Below, piece after piece: positions 36,562 through 47,638 of a stretch of 64,000 bases of DNA. The notes beneath the pieces are model-generated. The model made no database searches and had not been told where the DNA came from. It was given only the letters and a program-made list of their open reading frames with translations. The DNA comes from Parastagonospora avenae f. sp. tritici 18332-5 (taxonomy: Eukaryota > Ascomycota > Dothideomycetes > Pleosporales > Phaeosphaeriaceae), in NCBI GenBank assembly GCA_022559985.1, contig JAFJTR010000070.1, positions 1 to 64,000 of the forward strand, read 5' to 3'. Made by a program: the position numbers and the translations under genes. The stretch's first letter is position 1, and every line of letters starts with the position of its first letter.

Positions 36562-37020
36562 GATTGGCCGAGTGGATTTCGAAAAGTGATCATTAATGGT
36601 TAAAAGGGAGTAAGGGATGGTAATGGTCTACAAAATTGGAGCTGATAGGGTGTGCGTTTGATACTGTTCATGATACCACAACGATTAATCGTGTTCTGAC
36701 TCCATCCATAGCATGCATATGGGCGTTGCGTGGGTATCTTCAACGACTATTCGGTCACGTTCCGTCACAAAGTCATAGCAAAATCAACCTAGGCAGTTGC
36801 ATGACTCGACGACAAATATCATAAGCAGAGTGCCAGCAACATCATAGTGCGCACACGCAACTCATGTAATAAAAGCCAGACACGTGATAGTCATTAATGG
36901 GGTATCTCTTCATCTCCGGTCTGCTTCTCCACGCAACTAGGCATGCGCTCCTTCATCAGCGAGCCACCCTCCTTGCCCGCCCACACCGCCACACCACACC
37001 ACACCGTCCGTGCGCGCGCA
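36562..37020. other. Convergent intergenic region, no gene recognised
   Basis: 459 bp between two converging genes; 3' flanks only. Confidence 0.4.
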
Positions 37021-37260
37021 CTAGTTGGAGATCTTCGAGTTGACCTTCTTGCCCGTGATCTTCTCGTACACCTTGCGCATGCCGTCGGTCTGTCAAACGT
37101 CAGCAAAATGCGCATGAGGGGGGTGATAGCAAATACGCACAATCTTCTCGCTCGTCGCGCGATTCCCCGCGATTTTCTGGCCCTGCGCGCCGCCGAATTT
37201 CTTCGCGCCGGCTGAGAAGGCCTTGTCGAGAGGGTCTTGCTTCTGGTTGGGGTCGTTCAT
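37021..37260 (-). CDS. Small conserved-looking hydrophilic protein, 62 aa
   Basis: Exons 37260-37141 and 37089-37021 give 62 aa, separated by a 51-nt intron (GTGCGT...TTGACAG) in phase 0. The protein is Lys/Gly/Gln-rich, basic, without membrane helix or signal peptide. It starts with a D-P-x-x-K-Q-D-P-L-D-K-A segment of the kind seen in small unnamed fungal proteins. Clean splice sites and codon-phase agreement support a real gene despite its size. Function unknown; a stress-related or abundant small protein is only a guess. Confidence 0.7.
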
Positions 37261-37770
37261 GGTTTCGATTAGGAGTTTTGCGTTCGGAATAGAATATGAT
37301 GGTGTAGGTGTAGGTGATGAGAGGCGCAGGCGGACGGGCGTGACAGAGTCTTTATATAGGTCGGTGAGAGAGTTTGGGCGCAGCTTGCGGTGATAGGTTG
37401 CGCGATGACTGCGCTAGTCCATTTGCAGCCGCACACACGCATCTTATCGCCCAAGATCGACCAAAGGCTCCGGGTAAACTTGGCTTTTCGCCATGTCGGC
37501 GCGAAGGATTAGTTCCCGATGGTCGGGGCTCGGGGCTGGTGACGACGCCATTTGTGGTGCCACGAGGATGCAGCATTGTGTTTGTCGAGGATATCGCGAG
37601 TCTTTATCGGTCTCTTGTAACCTAACTTATTGTGATTTTCTACATTTGATTCAAAGCACTTTTTTACCTTTCATCCGATGCCATCAAGCTACACAGCCAC
37701 ACTGGGCATCGGAAGCTCCGGCAAGACCCTCGTCTTCCCCCTCATAGTCTGACATATCCACGCGGCGCCC
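37261..37770. other. Intergenic, no gene recognised
   Basis: 510 bp holding the promoter of the 62-aa protein gene and the 3' flank of the secreted-protein gene. Nothing else supported. Confidence 0.4.
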
Positions 37771-39132
37771 TCACTCACGAAAAGTGTGTGTCCTCACCAC
37801 GTTCATACTGCTCTGCTCAATCATCTCGACCGTATGGCTGTCATGACGCTTCTCCTTCGCGGACCCGCCCTCCTCGTCTGGCGGCGGTTCTGGCGCATCC
37901 ACGACATGGAACACCAAGCTAGCGTCTACAAAGTCGATATCCGCATCGCTTTCGGGCCGTACCACTGTGACCTTGGCCACCGTCTTATGGCCGAGCTCTG
38001 CCTTGTGTTGGAGCAGGAAGTACGCAAACACTGCGCCGTTTGGCGAGCCGCTGGTGTTGAGTGTTAGCTAGCTGCAGATGCCGCGAGAAGGTAAGTTTAC
38101 TGACAGTAGTGCATGTCCCTCGTCGGTAGAAGTGTCGAAGCTCGTTCCCGGCCACTCCTTCAGCTCTTTCTTTGCCCGCTTGAGACATGAGGCGATGATT
38201 TGGTTCGTTTGGTCATTCGAAATACCCAACATGAAGAAGTATCGGATGTTCTTTACGTCTGGATTACCTCGGACCCAGTAGCCCCACAAGATATCAGACA
38301 GAAGCTTGAGATGTGGTAGTTGATCTTGGGGAGGCTCTTTCTTGTTGCCATACCACTCTCTGCTAGCTGAGGCTCTTGGTGCTTCGAGATAGGTCCCATA
38401 TATGGCTGCATGGCGGTTAGTAGTGTCCTACTGTTGTCTTCTTTTCACTATTAGCGTACCTCCGCCTTTGTTATTTATGATGAACTCGTAGTGTGCTTTA
38501 GTCGCCTACGCCATGGTCAGTACACCAATGAGAACAACTTGTCAAGGAGACTTTACATGATAGTCTTTGCCATCAACATTATACCACTGATTGATAGCCG
38601 ACACCTGTTTCCCACCTTCCTCCTTATTCGCATCCCAATGCTCAACCCTCGAGCACACATTATCACCACCTTCGGACCTCGGTCGTCCATTTAGCCCCAG
38701 CGCCGCCAACATCACCCGAAACTCCCAGTACTCCTGGAGCTGGCATCCTTTGGACGAAGGGCTCATCTCCCGCCAATACCAGGTGTCCAGCTCTTGTCCG
38801 AGATCGCCGGTCCACACACTCGCAGCTGACGGCGGGTTGCGCGTGTCTCTGATTTGTCGGCCGGCGGTGCGATCTGTGCCTGCGAGGCCGCACATGAGTG
38901 CGCCACCCTTCAGTGTGTACTTTTCCCAGTCAGCGTCGCTGGCCAGATCATCGCCCCAGAAGGCGGTCGCTGGGTGGGGTGTAGTGGCGCTCTCGTACGC
39001 ACGAGTTCCATCCTTTCGGCGGACAAGGGCTGGGGAGACTCTATCGGCGCCAGCATCGGATGAGATGGCTACGGTGCTGACTGTGACGAGTTTGAGGAGG
39101 GCGCAAGTCCAAGCTGCTGCAAAGAGGCGCAT
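37771..39132 (-). CDS. Secreted protein of unknown family, 400 aa
   Basis: Exons 39132-38557, 38505-38460, 38405-38105 and 38050-37771 give 400 aa. Residues 1-22 look like a signal peptide. The body is mixed alpha/beta with a few Cys and many Trp (W-Y-W-R-E, W-G-Y-W-V-R-G) and no motif that I recognise. A G-S-P-N-G-A-V-F-A-Y-F segment follows the last junction, and the C-terminus is acidic then polar. Phases agree at all three junctions, and the third uses a GTCAGT donor. It may be an extracellular enzyme or effector; no function is claimed. Confidence 0.75.
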
Positions 39133-39787
39133 GGCGAGCTCGGGTTGCACTTGCACAACCCGTAGATTTGGCGGCGGTGATGAGGAAGCGGCAGTAGAGA
39201 GATTTCAGAACGGAAGGAGCGGGTCGTCGCGTGGAGAAGAGTCTTACGTTATAGCTTCAGCTCGATTCGACTGGTGAAGGCTTCTCTGATGAAGGTGATC
39301 GCGGTCAGACACCGCATAAATGCAGGATCTCTCAACAAAATGCCCGATCTTTTCTACAGATGAACAACTGCGAAAGCTTTCAGTTCTACTCGTCAAACAG
39401 TATGATTGGAATGGGAACGTCTAGTGAACTCTCCTATGCAATTGAACCACAGTGTGTCAACTCACGATTGTGGCTTCAACCGTGACTGCAGAAACGACGA
39501 ACTGTGAGGTATGGACAATGAATCTTATCTCCATGATGATATGCCCGCATGGAAAACACCTACATGGTTCCGCAAAAGTCTTTCCACAAAAGCCCAATTT
39601 TCACCTGGATTCATGGGCTAGGCGGGCTGCTGGAAGTACAGAATCTGAACACTGTCGCCTTTTTGCGATACACTCATCACGATTACCATCTTAGCAAGGT
39701 TCGGGGGCGATAGTCTCATATCTTCCTCCTTATCTACAATACCCCGTCCGTAGCCTTTCTCAGCCGAACAGTATATGATACAAAACA
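39133..39787. other. Intergenic, no gene recognised
   Basis: 655 bp between the secreted-protein start and the regulator stop, both on the minus strand. No supported coding sequence. Confidence 0.4.
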
Positions 39788-42202
39788 TCAGCTGTCGACA
39801 ATCGGTGTCCAGATATGCCAAGCAGCATCCTCCGGCTGCGATAAAAGGTTGCCTGCAGCACCGTTGAGTGACACATTCAACTGCCCGGACTCATTTGACT
39901 CTGGCATATCATTGAGACGAACATCGCCCTTGAGCTCCCACTCCCATTCAAGGTGTGTACCCATTATAGTTTCCGCAGGATTGGATAGTGTCGAATGCGC
40001 GGAGATAGGTCCAAGGCCACTGAACGGGCGATGTATGAGGTTGAGCAATTTTTGGGCAGAGTCTTGGATGGCGGTTGAGCCGGGTCCGAAGTCGAAGAGA
40101 ACGTCTTCAAGCGCTACTTCATCACTCATAGTTTCTTCATCCGAAAGGCTTTTCGACAAGCTCACCTCTCGAAGTTCGTCCAGGTGGCTGGTGAGGAGAT
40201 TGCAGAACCGGCATGCCATTGCATCCTTGAGTGAGCAGTATGATAGTACCTTGATGCACATATTCAGGAGCTCCATATCATGAGCTATTGGAAAGCCATG
40301 AATGGCCTTCTGCGCAGCTGCATAAGCGATCATGACGCCTGCAGTGTATGCAGTGAAGCTAGAAGTAGAATGAGCTTTTTGCGACCATGAAATGACCCAG
40401 AAAACCTACATGCATAGCCAGCACACTTGTACGATTTTCCCTTCGAACAGCATGGACTGCATAAGAACGGCATTGTTTTGAGCAGCCAAAATCCCATCCT
40501 TGATCCCATTTTGCACTTTTACAGGAAGTGCAACCTTGCTGGTGGCGTCGAGTGGAATATAGGCGATTGCCAGGCGACGAGAAAGTAGCATTCGAGCTGA
40601 GTGGTAGAAGAGATGAACATAGAAAATGACTGGTCGAAACTGCAACATGTATTCGCTTTGCTCATTCGAGATGAGCTGTACAAGACCCATCCAGTCCGGT
40701 AGTTGCTCAACAAACGTCTGCAGTCTTTGCTGGAAATCTGCAACAACATCTTCGGGTACTGGCGCAGTTTTCGGAACTCGATGCAGCATCTCAGCTTTGA
40801 TTATGGTTACCTTTACGCATTCGCGTCGTATCATATCTGCGGGTGCGACACCAGTATCCTCTTTCACTTCTAGAGCAGCAGGACCGAGAGCTATCGGGAG
40901 GCAATCCAGTGAGGCGCTAAGCCAGCTAGGTGAGAGGAAATTAGGACCACATTTCGTATTTCCGTACTGTGCATCTCAACTTACCATTGCATGTGAACCA
41001 GGGTCCTGTAAGTGCGCCACATGTCATCGTGGTCAACAGCGGACATACTGGGGACACGGTCGGGAGCATCGATACCAAATCTTCGAGACAGACTGATACC
41101 GAGATCTGCACTTCGGTCAGCGGAAGCACAACATATACTTTTACACGTACTAAGATAATCTAGCGGGACGTTAGCATGTAACGTACCAAGATAAGCCAGC
41201 GCAACACTAGCATGCACTATAACATTATACATAGCGATGAGCGCGCATATCTTCACAGCTCGTAGCGGGTTATACTCGATAGCTGCATCCAGTCCGAGCT
41301 TAGACACTGCGTAGAAATAGTCTGCCAGTTCGGCTGGCCGAGCAGCGGCAGGATTAGCAAGTCGGGAGTGAACGACACCCACTGCGGCCATTCCAGCGAG
41401 CTCTGCTGCGGTAGTCGTGGTTCTTGCGTCCACATTCATGGTGACCATGTCACCCAGTGGCATGTCAAAATCCCTGATGCTCTCAATGTTCTTTTGGACC
41501 TCGTCCTTGTCCATGATATAGAACAAGGCCCCAACGCAGTTGAAGAACCAGTCTATTGGGTCCTTTAGATCGAACACAGTCGCATAACTTGTTCGCGTGG
41601 ATAGTGATGCCGCAGTGTCTGGCCGGACTAGTCCGCGGTCATCAAGTAGTCGAGCCAGGTCGAGAGGCTCCGTGTTGTACGATGCTAACGGCATGGAACT
41701 ACTACGAGACGAATTTGCTTCCGATTCTGATATGGTGTTCATACCGGATAGTCCCTGCCGATGTTCGGCAAAGTGCTGTAAGGTGGCTCCCACATCATTA
41801 CCTCGATTACACCTTAAATGTGCCAGAAGAGCAGTAGCTTGCTCGGGACTTTTCGTCTGCAAGTACCAAAGGATCTCGTAGAGCGCGCTCTTGTCACTCT
41901 CGAGCTTTTCAATCTTCACCTTCTGCTGTTCGGCAAGATGGTTGGTTGGTGTGGCATACACACAGTCGGTAGCCTGCGTACTGCATGATCGGCATTTGGG
42001 CTTCACGCCATCACACTTCACTGCGTTAGCTGCTGCTAGCCGACCGACCATGAACATGCACAGCGGCAACAACACGGACCTTGACGCGCCTCGAGCGGCA
42101 GCTCTCGCACGCGATTGAAACTTTGGCCCTACGAGAAGAACTCGCCAGGGCGTACGGGACGGCACCAGGTGGACGCGGGGCAATTTTGCGAGCGTCTTTC
42201 AT
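39788..42202 (-). CDS. Zn2Cys6 fungal-specific transcription factor
   Basis: Five exons (42202-42080, 42015-41187, 41105-40985, 40925-40410, 40358-39788) encode 719 aa. The Zn2Cys6 cluster (about residues 32-58) is split by the first intron and restored in phase with C-x2-C-x6-C-x6-C-x2-C-x6-C spacing. A linker with a short coiled helix follows (about 70-95). Then comes a fungal-specific regulatory domain with D-W-F-F-N-C-V-G-A-L-F-Y-I-M and D-L-G-I-S-L-S-R-R-F. The 81-nt intron at 41106-41186 is a multiple of three and open, so an unspliced isoform would also be translatable. An SDR gene lies 370 bp upstream on the same strand. Confidence 0.9.
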
Positions 42203-42572
42203 GTCAGTGATGCAGCACGCGCTGACTTCGGACGGTAGACTATGCCAATCGGCCCGATATATAGGAGGAGAAGGGTGATTGGCGGATCGCAAAATCTATC
42301 TAATTCACAAATTGTTGACGTTGACGGAGTGAGGAAAACAAGGAGCTGAGCCTAGCAATAGAGTAATGCTCCAGGCCTGCTGTGCCCAGTGTACAAGGCT
42401 TCTAGGCAACGTGGAATCGTGGAATCGTCGATGTAAGCTTATTCGGGGTTAGTCTACAAGCAAGGCTCCGCGGAGGAAACAGTCCCTCCCCTGTTCATTC
42501 TGAGCATGAACACATCGGTAACCGATGATGGAGATCCTTCAAGGTACATCAAGCCGGACTGCTCGTTGTCTA
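42203..42572. promoter_or_regulatory. Promoter region of the Zn2Cys6 regulator
   Basis: 370 bp between the SDR stop and the regulator ATG. No specific motif recognised. Confidence 0.4.
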
Positions 42573-43607
42573 TCATGCACAATGGCCACCGTCTACGAGA
42601 AGATCCTGCGGAAAACAATTAGTGGCCCAAGTTGGCAATTTTCATGCTGAGCTTACCGCTCCTGTCATGTAACTACTTCCCTCGCCTAAGAGGAACAGCA
42701 CTGGCGCCCTATACTCTTCGGGCTGACTGATTCTTCCTAGCATATTCTGGTTTGCCCACACATCTGTCAACCCTCTCAATCTCGCCGCCTCACTGAGTGG
42801 CGTATTAATGTGGCCTGGGCTGAGTGTGTTGACCCGAATTGGTGGGAAGACCGGTCGAGGTTCTGCCGAAGGATTCGGATTCGTAATTGTCGCCGTACTT
42901 CCAGGCAAGGTGTTTTGTGGGTGGCCCCATTCTGCAGCAAGAGATCGCGCGAGCTGATGGACAGCAGACTTGGAAGCATTGTATGCAGCTGTATTGATCC
43001 CTCTGTTGCTGACATGGCCACTCATACTAGCGATCAGTACAATGCTTCCTGAAACACCAGCGCTGTGCAATTCATTTGCCACGACACGGGTGGTGAGAAA
43101 TGTACCGGTGATGTTAATATCAAGTATTCGACGAAATACGTCCGCAGAGTAGTCGCAGGCATCGCTTTCTCCGGATATAGCTGCACAGCACACGAGACCT
43201 CGAATTGGGGACCGAAGCTGGGGACTAAGGCTGGCGACAGTGTCAATGATGCTTTGTTCTTCCTGAATGTTGGCTTGCACATAGGTTGCTCTTGTTCCGT
43301 GTGAATTGCCTGCATTCACGAGTGACTCTGAGGATTGTTAGTTTTCACGATCAGACGAATTTTACCCTGGGATCAATGGCCCCAGGCGCTCACTTCTGGA
43401 GCCGGGAGAATGTCAAGGACGGCGATGTCCCCTCCGCTTTCCAGAACAGCTCGTCCCACACACATCCCAACCGCACCGGCTCCTCCTGAGACTACGACGT
43501 GTCAGTCAGCTTCAACGAGTCAAGCAATGCGCCGCACTTATTATGGTGCGACCGTCGAGTCTGAAGAGGTCCTTGGTCCCCAGACTGATAGGCGCAGGTA
43601 ATGCCAT
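42573..43607 (-). CDS. SDR oxidoreductase, polyol/ketose-reductase-like
   Basis: Exons 43607-43538, 43491-43394, 43325-42657 and 42605-42573 give 289 aa. The first junction restores the cofactor motif I-S-G-G-A-G-A-V-G. Further motifs are the catalytic Ser in I-A-S-M-S-G and Y-N-A-S-K (about residue 172). The last 33-nt exon adds D-L-L-V-D-G-G-H, the conserved classical-SDR C-terminus. The layout resembles fungal mannitol-, sorbose- or arabinitol-type reductases acting with NAD(P)(H), but the substrate cannot be fixed. It lies upstream of a Zn2Cys6 regulator on the same strand. Confidence 0.88.
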
Positions 43608-44108
43608 GATGGTTACCTAGGTATGTGCAAATACGAATAGTATTTCTTCAGTAACAAAGCTTCTTTCAAGACTGGGGATGAGTAAATCGGGCGTCGTGGT
43701 TTGTCCCAATCTCTGTGACGAAACGTTTAAAGCCGTGCAGAAATGATGATCGAATGACGTAGTCGCCTGAGTTCACATGTGCACTAAACAGTTCGGGAAG
43801 CGATGATCGTGAGTCTCACCCTTCCCGTCCTACTCGAATTCCATGCACGCCAGTCAATATGTCTTATCAATTGCGAGCTGCACGCAGTTTGAGAAAAGTG
43901 AAAACATTGGTTCGTGGTATGAAATATCATATGTACATGAAGATGGTCTATGGATCCAGAACAAACACCGAACCACCCACGCATAACTTACGTATCAAGC
44001 TCGTCACTTGCGTGTCGGCAACTTGTAAATCGTCACCGTTCTCCGGTGTCTAAGCAGTTTTCTGCGCCCAAACTCCACACCGAAAACCAGCACAAACTAT
44101 AACCCAAC
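43608..44108. other. Intergenic, no gene recognised
   Basis: 501 bp between the SDR start and the carbonic anhydrase stop. Nothing beyond flanking sequence. Confidence 0.4.
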
Positions 44109-45000
44109 TTATTCATTGATACGATGCTGCCAAACCTCCTGCTCCGCACGCGCAGAGTACGTGCTCGCTCCCAAAATAGCCTGCATCTGCTTCACACCCG
44201 TGAACAGCGTTTGCCTCGCCACAAACCACCTTATGCCCTCCGTGCACGGCGGGCTAGTCAAGCTTCCCTGGTACGTCCAGAACTCATTGAAGAACTGCAC
44301 GCTCTCCAGCGCGCTGGTCAGGTCTAGGCTAACCACCTCGGTCTTATCGGTGCTGTTGAAGCCAATCATCTCGGGCAACTGGCTGATGAACTGGTTGTCG
44401 GCGTTGCCGGGATCGATGCGAATGGCCATGACGGCGGCTTCGTGGCCAGAGGCGTCGACGTGCACGAGGTGGAGCTCAGCTTTGCTGCGGGCGCCGTTGA
44501 CGCTGTGGTCGGCGGGCGCGTGGATATGCCAGCCTTTGAGGTAGACGGTATTATTGTCGTAGGTGACGCTCGGGTTCTTCGTGTAGTCGTTGTCGTGGGC
44601 AACGCTAACAGTGAAAGCAGGTCCGTATCCCCAGTTGTAAAAGTTTCCAGCAGTCGAACCGTTGTAGTTGAACTTCGGCGCGTGGTTGAGAGACAATCCA
44701 TTGCCCATTGACAGGGCAATGGGAGACTGCTGGGTTCCAGTTTGGCCTGCTGTTTTTCAGTACGATTCCAAGTATACTTGTGGACCTCAAGATGGATTGC
44801 GTACAAAGTTTGTAAGCAGGGTTTACACGGCCCCAATTGAACGAAGCCTCATAGGCCCAGTCGTTCTTTGTGCTGTTGGTGCCATCAGTGGGATCCGCCC
44901 GACGTCCCAGGTGTGTCGATCGGCGGAAGTTACTGTGCTCGGGACAGCTGAAGACGGAAGGCACGAACGCGGCCGCGACGAGAAGGGATTGGAGAAGCAT
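44109..45000 (-). CDS. Secreted alpha-carbonic anhydrase
   Basis: Exons 45000-44829 and 44749-44109 give 270 aa with a signal peptide at residues 1-18. Alpha-class features: Q-S-P-I near the start, the zinc ligands in W-H-I-H (two His) and E-L-H-L-V-H (third His), the accessory Glu in that same strand, and S-P-P-C-T-E-G-I-R-W. Two Cys suit the usual disulfide. It would interconvert CO2 and bicarbonate outside the cell or in the wall. Alpha-class enzymes are less common in fungi than the beta class. The 79-nt intron uses a GTGTAA donor, chosen because it keeps the family frame into G-T-Q-Q-S-P-I. Confidence 0.9.
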
Positions 45001-46588
45001 GGCGAAGGAGAGGGCTCCTGTGGTATTGCTTAAAAAGCGTGGAGATCTAGTAAATATTGCGTAACGAGTGTGTTGTTATGCTGGAAAAGAGTGTGTTGAT
45101 GTGCCGATGCTGCATTACTTAGAGAAGCAGCAAAGGTCTTATACTGTAAATACTGTGCGGCGTAATTTCCACTACAATGAAGACCGAGGCTATGATGATA
45201 CCAGTGCCAAGTCGACGATGTAGTCTCGCCTTCAATGTTACGATCTGCCAAGTCCAACATGTCTCTTGTACGCACCAAGAAACTACCCTAGGCGCGGCTG
45301 GAAGGCAGCTGTTTGTGCTCTCGCAAACGCAACCTGGTTCCAATACCGTAATGACAGGGCTGTAGTGGGGCTGTGCAGAGCCATGTCAGCCGCATGAAAG
45401 TGCGGAAGGGCGACTGATGCAGTCGAATGCCTTTCGAAGCAATGACCTTGTCAAGAAACGAGCACGATGATCTACGATGCTTGGCATGGAGGCCTCAAAC
45501 TGACGCCACTTCCCAAATCTCAATCAAAGCTGTTCACGCTACCTGGAAAAATCATAGCTGTAGATGTCATTGATAGATTGCACGTCGGCCCGTTGGAAAA
45601 TAGATGATGCTGGTACCCGTTTCCTTGAAACGGCAGACTAGCCGGTTCGTCTCAAGTCGTGCGATGCACACTGGTGATGTATCGCAACAACGAGCTGTTC
45701 TGGTAAGAGTGTTCGGCACAGTGGAATAAATCCTTGTCAGTGCGGCATCTTATTTGAATCCTTCCAATGTCAACAAGTTTGCGTTGCAGATCAACTTGCT
45801 CGCACTGTAGGTGTGCATGTAAAGCTGGCATCGTCAAAGGTTCTGTTTCACTATTTTAGATCGGTCAGCCGAGCGGCAGTGTGCACTGTGTAAGTGCAGC
45901 ATTCGCCATGCCGGGGACGTGCAATGCTAGTCGCAATCATGCGCACGTCGAAATAAGATTGATGCGCGGATCCCGAGCTCGTGGCAGCTAGGTTGATCGA
46001 TGTTTTGACTGCGGTTGAAACCAAGATTGGTGTTTTACCCCGGCCGCCAGGGTCCAGGCCACGCTTTCGCGCCACAGTAGTATGATAGCCAAGAAACAAG
46101 CCTTGGGAGACAGGACTGATATCACTGGGAGTTGCGAGGCAGGTTTCTAGGCAGCAAGTGCGATAACACTAACATTGATTGCCGGGACACGAAATACGGA
46201 GCTGCAGATGCTAATCGTCCTCCCACCAGGGCCTATCAGACGACGTGCAGACCCGACGCTCCCATCCACGTTACCAGACCATGCCATGGCCACCGACTCA
46301 AAGGTCTTGTTGCCCACAAAGTCCTAAACCCGGGCATTCGCATGCAATCCTCGCCTGGCGACGTGTGGCGATATCGCGTACTGTACTGCGCCAGGCTTTG
46401 CACTTGGTGCATGTAGCTCGACACACACCGAGGCTTGAAGTTTTCGGGTCCCAGGTCACATGGCCTTTGTCCAGACTGGCTTCGGCAGATATCGATCTGA
46501 ACGCTTTCCTGGACGAGACATGCATTCTGTGGAGCTCCTTCTTGAAATCATGAGTTTTGATCTGCGAATGGGCTCTGTCATACTGATG
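45001..46588. other. 1.6-kb intergenic region, no gene recognised
   Basis: Only short unsupported frames. It holds the carbonic anhydrase promoter and the 3' flank of the repeat gene. Confidence 0.4.
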
Positions 46589-47371
46589 CTATCCAGTCTG
46601 TCGCACCTGAGGTGGGTAGTTGCCATGCCCAATCGGAAAGGCGTCAATGTCGCGGCCATCTTCGCCGAGACTCCTAGCGAGTGGTCGGGATACGTTTGGT
46701 CGATTTCGGGGTTTACCAAAGTACTTGCGTTCGAATTCGACATTCAGGGCTTCATCGTCGTCATCATCAAGAAGGAATTCGTCGTGGGAATGCTGGACTT
46801 GGACGGCAGTCTGAACTTGGACGGCAGTCTGAACTTGGACGGCAGTCTGAACTTGGACGGCAGTCTGAACTTGGACGGCAGTCTGAACTTGGACGGCAGG
46901 CTGGATTTGGACGGCAAGTTGAACTTGGACGTCAGGCTGGACTTGAATGTCGGACTGGACTTGGACGGCAGTCTGAACTGGGACAGCAGTCTGAATTGGG
47001 ACGGCATTCTGTACTCCGTTGGCAGTGTTCGGGGCTTCGTCGACGGCAGGTTGCCCTTCGCTGTTGGTGTCTTGGACTTGATCGTCGGCATGGCCTTCAT
47101 CGTTGTAATAACTATCAGACTATTCGTCGTCGTTCTCTTCAGTTTGCATATCTTCATCGTCATCTTCAGTTGGCGAGCCGAATGTATGAAGGTTAGAACT
47201 CGCATCGTTGGAAAGTTCACTGCCGTGATCAGAGGCCTAGGCAGAAGACTGGCGGAAAGGACTCTCGTTGCGAGGTGTTATGGGAGACTTGTTGGATGCA
47301 GGGCCGGGTTCTCTCTTTGATGAGCATGACGTAGCGGGCGGAGCGGGACAGCAGAATAAAGTCTTACCCAT
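46589..47371 (-). pseudogene. Hexapeptide-repeat protein gene with two in-frame TAG codons
   Basis: One minus-strand frame runs from an ATG at 47371 to a TAG at 46591-46589 (260 codons before the stop), broken by TAG at 47239-47237 and 47122-47120. Between and after these stops it keeps a protein-like, acidic composition. There is an Asp/Glu-rich segment, then twelve six-residue units of the T-A-V-Q-V-Q type, then D-D-D-D-E and a charged tail. The N-terminus is M-G-K-T-L-F-C-C. Both stops are one C-to-T change from CAG (Gln), the change expected from RIP or deamination. A single 138-nt intron (47249-47112, weak GTCTTC donor) would remove both stops in phase, so an intact spliced gene cannot be excluded. 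Family not recognised. Confidence 0.5.
46793..47008. repeat. Twelve tandem 18-bp units
   Basis: Plus-strand unit CTGAACTTGGACGGCAGT. The four units at 46811-46882 are identical and the outer ones diverge, which suggests recent expansion from the centre. On the minus strand each unit encodes T-A-V-Q-V-Q. The array stays open in several frames because 18 is a multiple of three. Confidence 0.95.
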
Positions 47372-47638
47372 TGTGAAGCTGGCGATGTGCAAAAGAGTGT
47401 TTGGAAAGGAAATGTAGATGTTGTTGTACGTATGACTATAGTTGGTAAAACACGAGAGTGGTGGTATGAAATGTGGTGAGGAGAGCGAGAGGCCAAACAA
47501 ACAAGAACATATGCAACTTCACTAGCTAGTTCTTGTATGGAAGGAAGGACTGCTCAGTGTTCTATCAGTGTAGGCACGATTGCACGATCAGAAGTCGCAA
47601 GTCACGGCTGAGCAGCGTCAATGCACTGTCACATTGCT

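Noticed and set aside
46460..47320. 286-codon plus-strand open frame over the repeat array
   Set aside because: It stays open because the 18-bp unit has no stop in this frame. The hydrophobic Ile/Val-rich ends are the antisense of Asp/Glu codons on the minus strand, and there is no promoter or domain.
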